A DNA stretch of 64,000 bases from G965226155 sp965226155 (GCA_965226155.1 OZ245331.1:930001-994000); one strand, 5' to 3'; counted from the first letter of the stretch, positions 9,103-18,401 are shown. The notes: a model not told the origin generated them from the letters alone. Translations and numbers: made by a program.

Positions 9103-10689
9103 ATGAATTTATTCCTTTCTGCACCTTATGATCGTAACTTATTCAAGGTCTTGATAACCGGTTCTATTGTAACGTGGTTAATTATTCAAATTCTAGTTGC
9201 AGCATCTCCCGCGTTTGCAATTGGGGTATCTGAAAAAAATCTTAACCCTGTTAGTAAAGAGACGAAAGCCTTACTGCATAACTCTGTTGCTGTATTGCCT
9301 TTCGAGGACTTAAGCCCCAATCCCGATGATGTCTATTTTTCAGCTGGGATCCATCAGGAAATAGTAAATCAACTCGCCAAGATCCAGGACATGAGTGTCA
9401 TTTTTTATTCATCTGTTGTCCGTTATAAAGACACTGATAAGTCTATAGACGAGATTGCTTCCGAACTCAATGTTGAATCCGTCATGAAGGGCAGCATTCG
9501 ATATGCGGATAATCAGATTACTGTTGCTGTACGGCTTTACGACGCTGCCAGTTTAAATCAGCTGTGGTCTGAGCGTTATGAACGAGACTTATCTGAAATT
9601 TTTGTAATACAAGCAGATTTAATTGAAAACATTGCTAAGGTTCTAGGAGCAAGAACATCTAAAGCTGAACAAGAACGCATAGACAAACCGTTGACCCGCT
9701 CTTCTGAAGCTTATGAGCACTACCTTAAGGCGATGCTATTGGCTACTAACTCTGGTTCAGTGAAACCTCCTGAATTTTATCAAAACCTGGACAAGGCGAT
9801 TGCGCTTGATCCAAACTTTGCATTGGCCCATGCAATCAAGGCGAATGATTTTGGACTTGCTGTGTTAGCACGCGTACCTATAGGAATGGCGCATGGTGGA
9901 CCGCAAAGCGATGCTGGCAATGGTTTAACGTTTGACTACATGGAAAGGATAGCCCTTGAACATGCTGACATTGCGTTAGCATTGAATCCGACCCTAGCTC
10001 TGGCTTATAAGACACGCACATCGATCCATCGAAGTCACCAGCGTGGTGCGGAAGCATGGAAAGCCTTTGAACAAGCAGTTCAATTAGATCCCACGATTAT
10101 GTATATCTCAACTCATTACCTGCAGCTACTTGGCAAGACTGATGACGCCGTCGGGACAGCACAACGTGTCGTGGAGTTGGCACCGAATAATGCTAACAAC
10201 CATGCCAATCTAGGTTGGATGTTAACAAATGCAGGTAAACCTGCAGCTGCTGCTGAGCAATATCGATTAGCGATTGCCTTAAAACCGATAACTGACATGC
10301 ATTTATGGCTCGGGATGAATGAGATTCTGTTAAATAACAAAACTGAGGCATTAAAACAGTTACGATTCGTAGAAAAGAAGCAATCTGCAGGTGGGCGAGC
10401 GCCCGATTTACTAGTCGCATATGGCTATTCTAGGCTTGGCTTGCATGAAGACGCGATGAGAATAGTTAACGAGCATGAAATGAGAGAGGCCAAGGGCCAA
10501 TTGATGAGGTCAGGTGCTAAGGCAATAGCGTATTTAACCATTGGCAAAGTTGAAGAAACGTTCGGCATCCTGTCCAATAATCCAAACGAAGGACTGCGCT
10601 ATTTACAAGTTATCAAGTCCAATATTATGAATGATCCCGTGTTAGAAGAATCTCGCTTTTTAGTAGTCCGTAAGTCAATTGGAATTTAG
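9103..10689 (+). CDS. Exported or membrane-anchored TolB/FlgO-like TPR protein
   Basis: The 528-residue paralogue of the preceding gene starts at ATG 9103 with GGGGGTG upstream at 9092-9098. The N-terminus is longer and contains one hydrophobic segment (VLITGSIVTWLIIQILVAASPAFA), which could be a cleaved signal or an anchor. The TolB/FlgO-like module follows (SVAVLPFEDLSPNPDDVYFSAGIHQEI ends at about residue 86), then TPR repeats. An insert rich in Gly and Pro after KANDFGLAVLARV distinguishes it from its siblings. The stop at 10687-10689 lies 16 bp before the likely start of the next gene. Confidence 0.8.
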   Translation: MNLFLSAPYDRNLFKVLITGSIVTWLIIQILVAASPAFAIGVSEKNLNPVSKETKALLHNSVAVLPFEDLSPNPDDVYFSAGIHQEIVNQLAKIQDMSVIFYSSVVRYKDTDKSIDEIASELNVESVMKGSIRYADNQITVAVRLYDAASLNQLWSERYERDLSEIFVIQADLIENIAKVLGARTSKAEQERIDKPLTRSSEAYEHYLKAMLLATNSGSVKPPEFYQNLDKAIALDPNFALAHAIKANDFGLAVLARVPIGMAHGGPQSDAGNGLTFDYMERIALEHADIALALNPTLALAYKTRTSIHRSHQRGAEAWKAFEQAVQLDPTIMYISTHYLQLLGKTDDAVGTAQRVVELAPNNANNHANLGWMLTNAGKPAAAAEQYRLAIALKPITDMHLWLGMNEILLNNKTEALKQLRFVEKKQSAGGRAPDLLVAYGYSRLGLHEDAMRIVNEHEMREAKGQLMRSGAKAIAYLTIGKVEETFGILSNNPNEGLRYLQVIKSNIMNDPVLEESRFLVVRKSIGI

Positions 10690-10705
10690 GGTTACCCTAA
10701 AAATT

Positions 10706-12223
10706 ATGGAAGATAAAAAAGCAATACGACATTTAAAATGCATAGGCCTATTCTGGCTATTTTGCTTTTCATTTTTTTCATTTGCCCAGAACAGCGATTC
10801 CGAAGTGGAGATGGGTAACAAGGCTTCCCTGAAAAACTCCATCGCTGTATTACCCTTTGAGAATCTGAGTCCTAGTCCCGATGATGCCTACTTTGCTGAA
10901 GGGATCCATGAAGAGATACTTTCCCAATTAACAAAAGTATGCAACATTAATCCCATTTCTCGTACTTCAATTCTACGTAATACTGATGATGGAAAATCCA
11001 TAGCCGAAATTGCCTCCATACTCAATGTGGAAACCATCATGACAGGCAGTGTTCGATATGTAGAAAATCGATTCAATATTTCTGTTAGTCTCATCGATGC
11101 CTCCACAAATACCCAGCTTTGGTCCGAAGTTTACGATCGGGAGTTATCAGACATCTTTGTAACTCAGGCAGAGATAGTCAGGCACATTGTTACAGTCATT
11201 GGAGTAGAGGTTACTGCAGATGAACAAGAACGCATCGATAAGATGCCGACCCACTCGCTCGAAGCATACACGATCTATTTAAAAGCGAGGGCATTAATTC
11301 AAAATTTAAATCCAAGAATGCCGCCTAAATTTTATCTATATCTGAATCAAGCAATTGCGGTCGATCCGGATTTTGCGCTGGCCCATGCTGTCAAGGCGAG
11401 TGGTTATGGGATTTCCCATATCTATAACCGTCAACTTAATGGATTAACTTTTGATGAAATGGAGAGCGTTACCCTTGAACACGCCAAGATAGCAGTGGGT
11501 CTTGACCCGAACCTTAGTATGGCCTATATGGCACAGGCTTTTATTTACTATAGTAACCTGCACGGCACTGCAGCAAAGCAGGCCTTTGAACGTGCGCTTC
11601 AATTGGGTCCGAATGATGTGGATATATTGGATGAATACGCACTATTTCTTATCTTTTTGGGAGAAGATGAAGAAGCCGCCCGTATAGCAAAACGTGCAGT
11701 GATGTTAGCACCAAAAGTCGCTCACTATCTTAGTCATCTTGGTAATGCCTATATGTATGCAGGGAATCCAACTGCTGCTGCTGAACAGTACCGCCTAGCA
11801 ATTCCAATTCAATCTAGTGCAGGTAGGCATCTCAGCCTTGGCTTGATGGAGATCCTTTTAGGAAATAAAACTGAAGCACTAAAAGAACTTCAGATAGCTG
11901 ATCAATTGGAAAACAGTATTAACCCAAATGATGTAGCAAGATTGGCATATGCTTACTCAAGACTTGGGCTTAGTAAGGATGCAATGAGGGTTCATAATAC
12001 GCTTAAGATTAGAACTGATAAAGGACAAATAATAAGGACGAGTGCTTGGGCATTATCTTTTTTGGCTATCGGAGAGATAGAAAAAGCTTTTGAAATAATT
12101 ACCCAAAATCCGAACGAAGGAATACGATATTTACAAGTCATAAAGTCCAATATTATGAAAGATCCAATCCTTGATCAGCCTCGCTTTGTAGCGCTACGCA
12201 ACCAAATAGGGTTTTTAGACTAG
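10706..12223 (+). CDS. Exported TolB/FlgO-like TPR protein
   Basis: I take ATG 10706 as the start: it gives MEDKKAIRHLKCIG and a normal signal peptide (CIGLFWLFCFSFFSFAQ). A TTG at 10679 would overlap the preceding gene and add nine unlikely residues. The mature part has the same TolB/FlgO-like module (SIAVLPFENLSPSPDDAYF, LNVETIMTGSVRYVENR, LWSEVYDRELSDIF) and TPR repeats as its siblings. It is the last gene of the co-directional run and faces the zinc operon on the other strand. No catalytic motif is visible. Confidence 0.8.
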   Translation: MEDKKAIRHLKCIGLFWLFCFSFFSFAQNSDSEVEMGNKASLKNSIAVLPFENLSPSPDDAYFAEGIHEEILSQLTKVCNINPISRTSILRNTDDGKSIAEIASILNVETIMTGSVRYVENRFNISVSLIDASTNTQLWSEVYDRELSDIFVTQAEIVRHIVTVIGVEVTADEQERIDKMPTHSLEAYTIYLKARALIQNLNPRMPPKFYLYLNQAIAVDPDFALAHAVKASGYGISHIYNRQLNGLTFDEMESVTLEHAKIAVGLDPNLSMAYMAQAFIYYSNLHGTAAKQAFERALQLGPNDVDILDEYALFLIFLGEDEEAARIAKRAVMLAPKVAHYLSHLGNAYMYAGNPTAAAEQYRLAIPIQSSAGRHLSLGLMEILLGNKTEALKELQIADQLENSINPNDVARLAYAYSRLGLSKDAMRVHNTLKIRTDKGQIIRTSAWALSFLAIGEIEKAFEIITQNPNEGIRYLQVIKSNIMKDPILDQPRFVALRNQIGFLD

Positions 12224-12236
12224 GCTTTCCGTACCA

Positions 12237-12255
12237 ATAGCTAATAGTTAGCTAT
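12237..12255. terminator. Short hairpin between convergent genes
   Basis: ATAGCTAA, a TAG loop and TTAGCTAT form a perfect 8-bp stem in the 36-bp gap between the convergent TPR gene and znuB. There is no clear T-tract on either strand, so terminator function is a weak inference. Confidence 0.3.
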
Positions 12256-12259
12256 AGCA

Positions 12260-13084
12260 TCAACTTTCTAACTTCAACCTGCTTTTCACAGCGATGGAAA
12301 TGACATAAATAACGCCAGCTAGGATGATCATCACTGCGCCCGACGGCAAGTCTGGCTGATAAGAAATAGCCAGACCTGTAAACGTCAACACAATACTCAG
12401 GAGCACTGCAATAAACATCATTCTAGGTAAAGAATGGGAGAATTGTGCCGCTGTTGCCGCAGGTAAGATCAATAATGCAATAACCAGAATTAATCCCACT
12501 ATCTGGATCAACAGAACTACAGTCAGTGCTATCATGCTCAACATAACAATATCAAATAATTGAACGTTGACCCCGCGCAGTCTGGCGTACTCCTCATCAA
12601 ACGCTGTAGCAAGAAATTGTTGATAAAATAACTTTACAAAAATAATGATAACTATATCAAGTATAAGCATGCGTACCAGATCTAGGCCAGAGACCAGTAG
12701 AATATTTCCGAATAGATAACTCATGAGGTTGATGTTGTAGCCAGGCGTCTGCGATATAAATAACACACCTACTGCCATGCCAACAGACCAGAAGGCAGCG
12801 ATAAGGATATCTTCATCTTGCTTCCATCGAAATTTAATCTGCGAAATAAGGATGGCAGACATCAATGCCATCACTGTTGCACCAATCATTGGAGAGCCAC
12901 CGAAGAAATAGGCGATTCCCATCCCGGCAAGTATGGCATGCGCGATCCCGCCTGCCAGTGAACTGATCCGCTTAACGACAACAAATGATCCAATTATCCC
13001 ACAACCAATACTTGCTAGTAGACATGCTAACAAAGCGTATTGCATAAACCGAAAGTCGAGGATAGCTTGAAAAAAATCAATCAT
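12260..13084 (-). CDS. znuB: Zinc ABC transporter permease (ABC-3 family)
   Basis: The 274-residue integral membrane protein has about eight hydrophobic segments. ABC-3 family traits are visible: GSFVVVKRISSLAGGIAHAIL near the N-terminus, the cytoplasmic DEEYARLRGV loop that contacts the ATPase, and the LILVIALLILPAATA segment. It follows znuC by 37 bp and is last in the zur-znuA-znuC-znuB operon. Zur control is inferred from the operator in front of zur. ABC-3 permeases carry Zn or Mn; the Zur box favours zinc. Confidence 0.9.
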   Translation of the reverse strand: MIDFFQAILDFRFMQYALLACLLASIGCGIIGSFVVVKRISSLAGGIAHAILAGMGIAYFFGGSPMIGATVMALMSAILISQIKFRWKQDEDILIAAFWSVGMAVGVLFISQTPGYNINLMSYLFGNILLVSGLDLVRMLILDIVIIIFVKLFYQQFLATAFDEEYARLRGVNVQLFDIVMLSMIALTVVLLIQIVGLILVIALLILPAATAAQFSHSLPRMMFIAVLLSIVLTFTGLAISYQPDLPSGAVMIILAGVIYVISIAVKSRLKLES

Positions 13085-13121
13085 TATTCTGTACTCTGCA
13101 TCTGTTTCTCATTGCTGGTAA

Positions 13122-13856
13122 CTAGTGAATATGATGTATCATCTTCACCGAACCCCCATACAATTCCTCAATTGTCTTGCCGCTGACATCCTCGGTAAAG
13201 TGGGTGATCAAGGTACGATTCAAGCACCCTACCCGATTCACGAAGCCTGAAATGAAGGCAATATCATGAGATACCACAATGATGGTCATGTGCTCGTTAT
13301 ACTGCTTAAGTAAAGTAAAGATATCCTCCTCCGCCCTAAGATCGATATTAGCTGTGGGCTCATCCAAGATCAGGATCTCTGGGTCACAGGCCAATGCACG
13401 AGCGATTAATACCCGCTGCAATTCGCCGCCCGATAAGGTACCAATCTGTCTGTCCTCGATCTCATTTACTGCTTCCAGTTCCATAGCTGACCGAAGTTTA
13501 TCGTTGGCCTGTCCGCTATTAATGTAAGTACTTCCTAACTGGCCAAGTCTTATCACTTCACTAACTGTAATCGGGAAATCGCGCCGAAATGTAGAATGTT
13601 GGGGGACATAGCCAATACGATGGCGTACTTTTTGCGGTGACTGTCCCAATACCCGTATCCTCCCAGAATCAGGAGCCATGAGCCCAAGGATAAGTTTCAG
13701 CAGTGTACTTTTGCCGGATGCATTGGGACCAATTATGCCAAAAAACTCCTCCTCTCCTATTTCCAATGAGATACTCGATAAGACGTTAATGCTTCCATAG
13801 GAAAAGTTCAGGTCATCAATCTCAATTACAGCATTCATCTTATCGGACTGCATCAT
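13122..13856 (-). CDS. znuC: Zinc ABC transporter ATP-binding protein
   Basis: The 244-residue ABC ATPase shows Walker A GPNASGKST, Q-loop YVPQHSTFRRDFPITV, signature LSGGELQRV, Walker B ILILDEPTA and the switch histidine in VVSHD. It energises ZnuB. The ATG at 13856 overlaps the end of znuA by 17 bp; an in-frame ATG at 13838 would abut the znuA stop almost exactly and may be the real start. The overlap indicates translational coupling within the operon. Confidence 0.9.
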   Translation of the reverse strand: MMQSDKMNAVIEIDDLNFSYGSINVLSSISLEIGEEEFFGIIGPNASGKSTLLKLILGLMAPDSGRIRVLGQSPQKVRHRIGYVPQHSTFRRDFPITVSEVIRLGQLGSTYINSGQANDKLRSAMELEAVNEIEDRQIGTLSGGELQRVLIARALACDPEILILDEPTANIDLRAEEDIFTLLKQYNEHMTIIVVSHDIAFISGFVNRVGCLNRTLITHFTEDVSGKTIEELYGGSVKMIHHIH

Positions 13857-14670
13857 AGATCTGGCCGGCTATAGTACGCATATTTGTAAGATAATCCTCC
13901 TGCAACGGATCCAGCATCACGATGTCAGCATCCAGTTCCCGGGCAAGACTATTAATAAAAGGCGTCTTGTATTGCTCTTGTACGAACAGTGTATGGATCT
14001 CTTCCTGCTTAGCTAGATTGATCATAGAGGTAAGCGCCCTAGGACCACTCTCCTTTCCGTTCTTCTCCAAAGCTATCTGCTGCAAGCCATATGCCTCGGC
14101 GAAGTAACCCCATGCAGCATGGGAGGCGATAAAAAAATCCGTCCGTCGGTCAGCAAACATATTATGAATCGTATTATCCAGATCGGTTAGTTCTTTGAGA
14201 TAGGCTTGATAGTTGGCTTCATATACTGATTGATGATCAGGATCGATCGCGATCAGTTCATCACGTACCATCGCAATCAACTGCTGCACGTACACGGGGT
14301 TAGACCAGATATGCATATCATGTTGATCAATTTGATGTGAAACAGTAAGCAACTGATCACAACATTTAACAATACGCATGTTCTGATTGACTGAATTGAT
14401 TGCGTTGAACCAATAGGTTTCGAATGGCATGCCAATCTGAAAATATAATTGTGCATCTGAAAGTTCTGTCAATAACTTTGGGGTGGGTGAAAAGGTCTCT
14501 GGTGTTTGACCTGGAGGCAACATTACTTGCACCTTTACAAATTCTCCACCAACCTTTTCCACGAACTGCTTCTGCGGAGGTATACTCACAAACACGGCGT
14601 TCATCCCTGCTTCTGCATAGACTATCTCCGGACAAAAAACCAATAAAATAATGAAACGTCGAAGTAACAC
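13840..14670 (-). CDS. znuA: Periplasmic zinc-binding protein of the ABC transporter
   Basis: The 276-residue TroA/ZnuA-fold protein starts at GTG 14670 (MLLRRFIILLVFCPEIVYA signal peptide); no better upstream ATG exists. Metal-site segments are DMHIWSNP, SHAAWGYFAEAYGL and the late LDADIVMLDPL. Where many family members have PHTYEPTP, this protein has PETFSPTP, so the usual first histidine is replaced by Glu or Thr. No His-rich loop of the E. coli ZnuA kind is present. Position between zur and znuC supports zinc as the substrate, but the altered first ligand leaves metal preference open. Confidence 0.85.
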   Translation of the reverse strand: MLLRRFIILLVFCPEIVYAEAGMNAVFVSIPPQKQFVEKVGGEFVKVQVMLPPGQTPETFSPTPKLLTELSDAQLYFQIGMPFETYWFNAINSVNQNMRIVKCCDQLLTVSHQIDQHDMHIWSNPVYVQQLIAMVRDELIAIDPDHQSVYEANYQAYLKELTDLDNTIHNMFADRRTDFFIASHAAWGYFAEAYGLQQIALEKNGKESGPRALTSMINLAKQEEIHTLFVQEQYKTPFINSLARELDADIVMLDPLQEDYLTNMRTIAGQIYDAVR

Positions 14671-14686
14671 TCCAGCTACCTAATTA

Positions 14687-15178
14687 TTAGCCCGCACTAC
14701 ATGCTGCACACAAACCTTGTACTTCGATAGTCTGGTGCTTAATGCTAAAACCGAGCTGGTTCGCCTTGTCGTTGATCATTTCACCTATATCCGGATCGTC
14801 CATTTCCGCTACCACACCACATTCACTACAGATAAGGAATTGGGCAGTATTGTTGTGGCCAGGCTCGCCACAACCAATATAGGCATTAAGGGATTTGATT
14901 TTGTGAACGTAACCCTCTTGCCGCAGGAAATCCAGGGCTCGGTATACCGTAGGAGGTACGGCTCGTTTCATTTCCCTCTGCAAGATCTCGAGGATGTCAT
15001 AGGCTTTCACTGGCTCATGCTTGTCCCAAACCAGTTCCAGCACCCGGCGGCGGATGTCCGTCAACCGTACACCCTTGCGTGCACAGCCAGTTTCAGCCTT
15101 AGAAAGGGCTGATTCTAGACAGCGGGAATGCAAATGATCCGGTGCCTTAAATGGTGTAACTATTTGATTATCAGACAT
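14687..15178 (-). CDS. zur: Zinc uptake regulator, Fur family
   Basis: I choose ATG 15178 (MSDNQIVTPF, 163 residues); a TTG at 15205 would sit inside the operator. The protein has a Fur winged helix (RLTDIRRRVLELVWDKHEPVKAYDIL, VPPTVYRALDFL) and the structural zinc cysteines CSEC and CAAC in the C-terminal half, typical of Zur. It represses zinc uptake when zinc is sufficient. It is the first gene of the operon with znuA only 16 bp downstream, so it is probably autoregulated through the Zur box at 15204-15222. Confidence 0.9.
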   Translation of the reverse strand: MSDNQIVTPFKAPDHLHSRCLESALSKAETGCARKGVRLTDIRRRVLELVWDKHEPVKAYDILEILQREMKRAVPPTVYRALDFLRQEGYVHKIKSLNAYIGCGEPGHNNTAQFLICSECGVVAEMDDPDIGEMINDKANQLGFSIKHQTIEVQGLCAACSAG

Positions 15179-15203
15179 AAGATAAAGCTTTGGCTTAAAT
15201 TGC

Positions 15204-15222
15204 AATGTTATATTATAACATT
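15204..15222 (-). promoter_or_regulatory. Zur operator
   Basis: AATGTTATATTATAACATT is a perfect 9-bp inverted repeat with one central base. It matches the core of the known gammaproteobacterial Zur box (GAAATGTTATANTATAACATTTC). It lies 25 bp upstream of the zur ATG and so would control zur-znuA-znuC-znuB. Confidence 0.9.
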
Positions 15223-15350
15223 CTTTTAAATATGCAATGGATTATGGAGATGAATGCAGCTGACCCTATGTGTTTATGGAAGGTGAGTTCTCTACCAGTG
15301 ATATGTCGCAAGGCCATGATGGGTAGATCCCCATCAAAGCATATCGATTA

Positions 15351-16175
15351 TCAGTAACTGGAAATAAATTGGGCTAGTCCGTCGCGGTATAAATTACCAC
15401 TTAATATAAAACCACCATTGTGGTCACCAATAATATCGTGAAAGACTTTTGGTTCCTTTGCATGCTGATACAAACTCTGGCCGTGTGAGTACGGCACGAT
15501 TTCATCTTCCCTACTATGTATCACCAACAGCGGGGCGTTAATGTCCGCGATTCGATCCAGTGATGGGTACTTAATCCGGGTAAGCAATGATACTGGCAAA
15601 TAGGGATAATAATGTTTAGCCATATCAACTATCGATGTAAAACCGGATTCTATAATTAACGCCCCTACCTGATTTCTGGCTGCGACCCAGGTAGCCACCC
15701 CGACACCAAGTGATTCACCATAAACTATAATATCATCCTTAGGAACGCTCTTATCTTTTGTTAAATATTCCCATGCCGCCTCGGCGTCACGATAGGTTCC
15801 TTGCTCGGAAGGTCTACCTTTGCTCATGCCATAACCTCGGTAATCAATAATAAAGACTGTCAAACCAAGCTCATAAAAAATCATCAGCTTTTCCAGACGG
15901 TGCGAAACATTGCCGCCGTTACCGTGCAGGAACAGCATAGTCGAGTGTGCTTGTGGATGTGGAAGATACCAACCAGATATATTTACATTATCACTCGTCG
16001 TCAACATCACCTCTTCATAGGATAATCCAATCGTTTCCGGAGTCGCTACTATGTTCTTCGAAGGAAAATAAACAAATTTCGGTTGAAACAGATACAAAAG
16101 CAGAGAAAGCAATACCAACACAGAAACTAAAATAAACAGGAGTGATTGGACCATACGCATTAGTGATAATCCCAT
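15351..16175 (-). CDS. Membrane-anchored alpha/beta hydrolase (Bem46/ABHD13-like)
   Basis: The 274-residue protein has one N-terminal hydrophobic anchor (LLFILVSVLVLLSLLLYLF) and an alpha/beta-hydrolase fold. Visible elements are the oxyanion segment LFLHGNGGN, the DYRGYGMSKG motif, the nucleophile elbow GESLG, an acid in HSREDEIVPY and the histidine in GDHNGG. This arrangement is typical of the ABHD13/Bem46 group, whose substrates are largely unknown. The 3' end lies 128 bp upstream of the Zur box on the same strand. Confidence 0.85.
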   Translation of the reverse strand: MGLSLMRMVQSLLFILVSVLVLLSLLLYLFQPKFVYFPSKNIVATPETIGLSYEEVMLTTSDNVNISGWYLPHPQAHSTMLFLHGNGGNVSHRLEKLMIFYELGLTVFIIDYRGYGMSKGRPSEQGTYRDAEAAWEYLTKDKSVPKDDIIVYGESLGVGVATWVAARNQVGALIIESGFTSIVDMAKHYYPYLPVSLLTRIKYPSLDRIADINAPLLVIHSREDEIVPYSHGQSLYQHAKEPKVFHDIIGDHNGGFILSGNLYRDGLAQFISSY

Positions 16176-16279
16176 GATTTTAAGGACGGGATATTAGAAG
16201 TATTGTGTGCTTACACAGATCAGGTTAGGGCCTTCTGTTATCTGAAGACCCCATAAATCATTACATTCGGACCTATAAT

Positions 16280-17017
16280 TTATTTCCCATTAAGTTGCTG
16301 GATAAACCAACCCGCAATGACATTTACCAGTTTCGGATCCTGCTTAAATATAGCTGATCCGTGAGCTTTACCTTTATAGGCAATCAAACGACTTAGTGGA
16401 TGGCTTGCATTTGAGAAAAGGTCGGTTGCACTCTGATATGCTGATTTATCACCGTCAGCAGCAATGAATAGTGTCGGTGTGGGTTCAAACGAATTGTATA
16501 GGTTCGTCAGTTCTTCACCGATACCGGAAGAAAATATCATTAGCGCGGCAATATCCCGCTGCCCGGCTAATATTACGGTTTGTCTTCCGCCGCAACTTGC
16601 TCCACCGGCACCCATCTGGACATCTTCGCCTGCACGTTCTCTTAGGTAGTCTGCCGCAATATTTACGTCAGACTCCCAATGTAGCCTGATTGGTTGGATA
16701 TAAACCTGAGTAGCCTTTCTGTCGGTAGTAGAGTTTCGAAATGCCATAATATCAGCCTTGTCACTAGCGCTTCCTCCAAATCCACGGAAATCCATTGTCA
16801 GTACATGGATACCTGCATCAGACAGAAGTTTTCCTACGTCCTGGTACATTGAGCGATCTCCATTACATTGGTGCATGAGTACTACTGCAGGATGACCAGC
16901 TTCACCCTTGTAATAATCTGCCTTCAGTTGATAGCCATCCGCCGCTGTCAGTGTAATTTCTTCTGCGGAAAGTAAGGATGTTACGAATAGTAATACAATA
17001 GTAATCAGTTTTTTCAT
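16280..17017 (-). CDS. Exported alpha/beta hydrolase (dienelactone-hydrolase-like)
   Basis: The 245-residue protein has a signal peptide (MKKLITIVLLFVTSLLSAEE). Hydrolase elements are VVLMHQCNGDRSMYQDVG, DFRGFGGSASD, the nucleophile elbow GASCG, an acidic DGDKSAY segment and the histidine in GKAHGSAIF. It is probably periplasmic. It lies 104 bp upstream of the other hydrolase gene on the same strand, but the two are not closely similar. The substrate is unknown. Confidence 0.8.
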   Translation of the reverse strand: MKKLITIVLLFVTSLLSAEEITLTAADGYQLKADYYKGEAGHPAVVLMHQCNGDRSMYQDVGKLLSDAGIHVLTMDFRGFGGSASDKADIMAFRNSTTDRKATQVYIQPIRLHWESDVNIAADYLRERAGEDVQMGAGGASCGGRQTVILAGQRDIAALMIFSSGIGEELTNLYNSFEPTPTLFIAADGDKSAYQSATDLFSNASHPLSRLIAYKGKAHGSAIFKQDPKLVNVIAGWFIQQLNGK

Positions 17018-17214
17018 GTCAATTATCTCGTCTTATCTTTGATTTAGGTTATTAAGGTCAAAAAATAGTTTTTAGAATTAATCTTCCTATGCGTATATAT
17101 GTATCCTTCTATTCATACCTGTACAATAAACATACCAGATCGTAATCGGGGAAAATAGTGATCGCAACAAGTATTAGTATAGAACATCAATTAAAGCGGA
17201 TGCTGAGTATTTAA

Positions 17215-18372
17215 ATGTCATTAAGTCTCCGAGATTGTCACAATTTCAAACAATTTCGCAAATTGGCTAGGCAACGGCTGCCGAGTCCGATATTTCATTA
17301 TATTGACGGCGGATCGGACGACGAGGTCACCTATAGACGAAACACAGTAGCATTTGAAGATTGTGACCTAGTCCCGAATGTTTTGGCCGGAGTCGAAAAT
17401 ATTGATATGACTACAACGGTGATTGGGCAGAAACTAGAAATGCCTTTTTTCTTGTCACCAACCGCACTACAACGTCTTTTCCGCCATGATGGCGAACTTG
17501 CAGTAGGTAAAGCTGCAGAAAAATTTGTGACTACGTTTGCTATTTCATCCCTGGGAACAATAAGTATTGAAGAGATAGGGACAGCTATCAAGTCTCCCAA
17601 ACTATTTCAGCTCTATGTGCATAAAGATAAGGGGCTCACCCGGAATTTAATCGATCGATGCAAAGATGCAAACTATGACGGAATGATCCTGACTGTAGAC
17701 ACCATTGTTGGGGGGAACCGTGAACGCGATTTGCACACGGGGTTTACCTCACCTCCTAAACTAACATTAAAAAGCCTATTAAGTTTTGCGACACACCCAG
17801 CATGGGTATTTAATTATTATTTTCATAAACGATTCGAACTTTCCCAACTCAAAGATTACTTCAAGGAAGGGACAAATATTGCTATATCTGTTGCCGACTA
17901 CTTAAACACTATGCTTGATCAATCTATGGATTGGAAATCTGTTGAAGACATAATTAAACACTGGGGGAAACAGTTTGCTTTAAAAGGGATTATGTCGGTT
18001 GAGGATGCAAAACACGCAGTAGATATCGGTGTTACTGCAATTATGGTTTCCAACCATGGAGGTAGACAACTAGATGGATCACGTGCTCCCTTTGACCAAT
18101 TAGCAGAAATTGTAGATGCAGTTTGGGATAAGGTTGATGTCATCTGCGATGGCGGCATTCGCCGCGGGACACGTATACTAAAAGCATTATCTGTTGGAGC
18201 AAAGGCCTGCTCTGGGGGGAGGTTATATCTGTACGCACTTGCTGGTGCTGGTCAACCTGGTGTCGAAAAAGCACTTACCAATCTCAAAATTGAAATTGAA
18301 CGTGACATGAAGTTGATGGGCTGTAAAACTATTAGTGAATTAGGTCGTCATAATTTGAAATACCGATACTAG
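17215..18372 (+). CDS. FMN-dependent alpha-hydroxy acid dehydrogenase (L-lactate dehydrogenase-like)
   Basis: The 385-residue TIM-barrel flavoprotein has the family residues: HYIDGGSDDE at the N-terminus, QLYVHKD, LTVDT, the NRERD arginine, the flavin lysine in LKGIMS, and the catalytic His and Arg in NHGGRQLDG. The FMN-phosphate region is DGGIRRGTRILKAL. Related enzymes oxidise L-lactate, glycolate or mandelate to the 2-oxo acid and pass electrons to quinone, cytochrome or oxygen. The length fits LldD. Where relatives read MIGRP near the C-terminus this one reads CSGGRL, so substrate or activity may differ. Confidence 0.9.
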   Translation: MSLSLRDCHNFKQFRKLARQRLPSPIFHYIDGGSDDEVTYRRNTVAFEDCDLVPNVLAGVENIDMTTTVIGQKLEMPFFLSPTALQRLFRHDGELAVGKAAEKFVTTFAISSLGTISIEEIGTAIKSPKLFQLYVHKDKGLTRNLIDRCKDANYDGMILTVDTIVGGNRERDLHTGFTSPPKLTLKSLLSFATHPAWVFNYYFHKRFELSQLKDYFKEGTNIAISVADYLNTMLDQSMDWKSVEDIIKHWGKQFALKGIMSVEDAKHAVDIGVTAIMVSNHGGRQLDGSRAPFDQLAEIVDAVWDKVDVICDGGIRRGTRILKALSVGAKACSGGRLYLYALAGAGQPGVEKALTNLKIEIERDMKLMGCKTISELGRHNLKYRY

Positions 18373-18401
18373 ATTAACGATTGCTCAGCTAAAATCTTAT
18401 A

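Noticed and set aside
10679..10705. TTG 10679 as the start of the third intact TPR gene
   Set aside because: It overlaps the previous gene and adds residues before an otherwise normal signal peptide beginning at ATG 10706.
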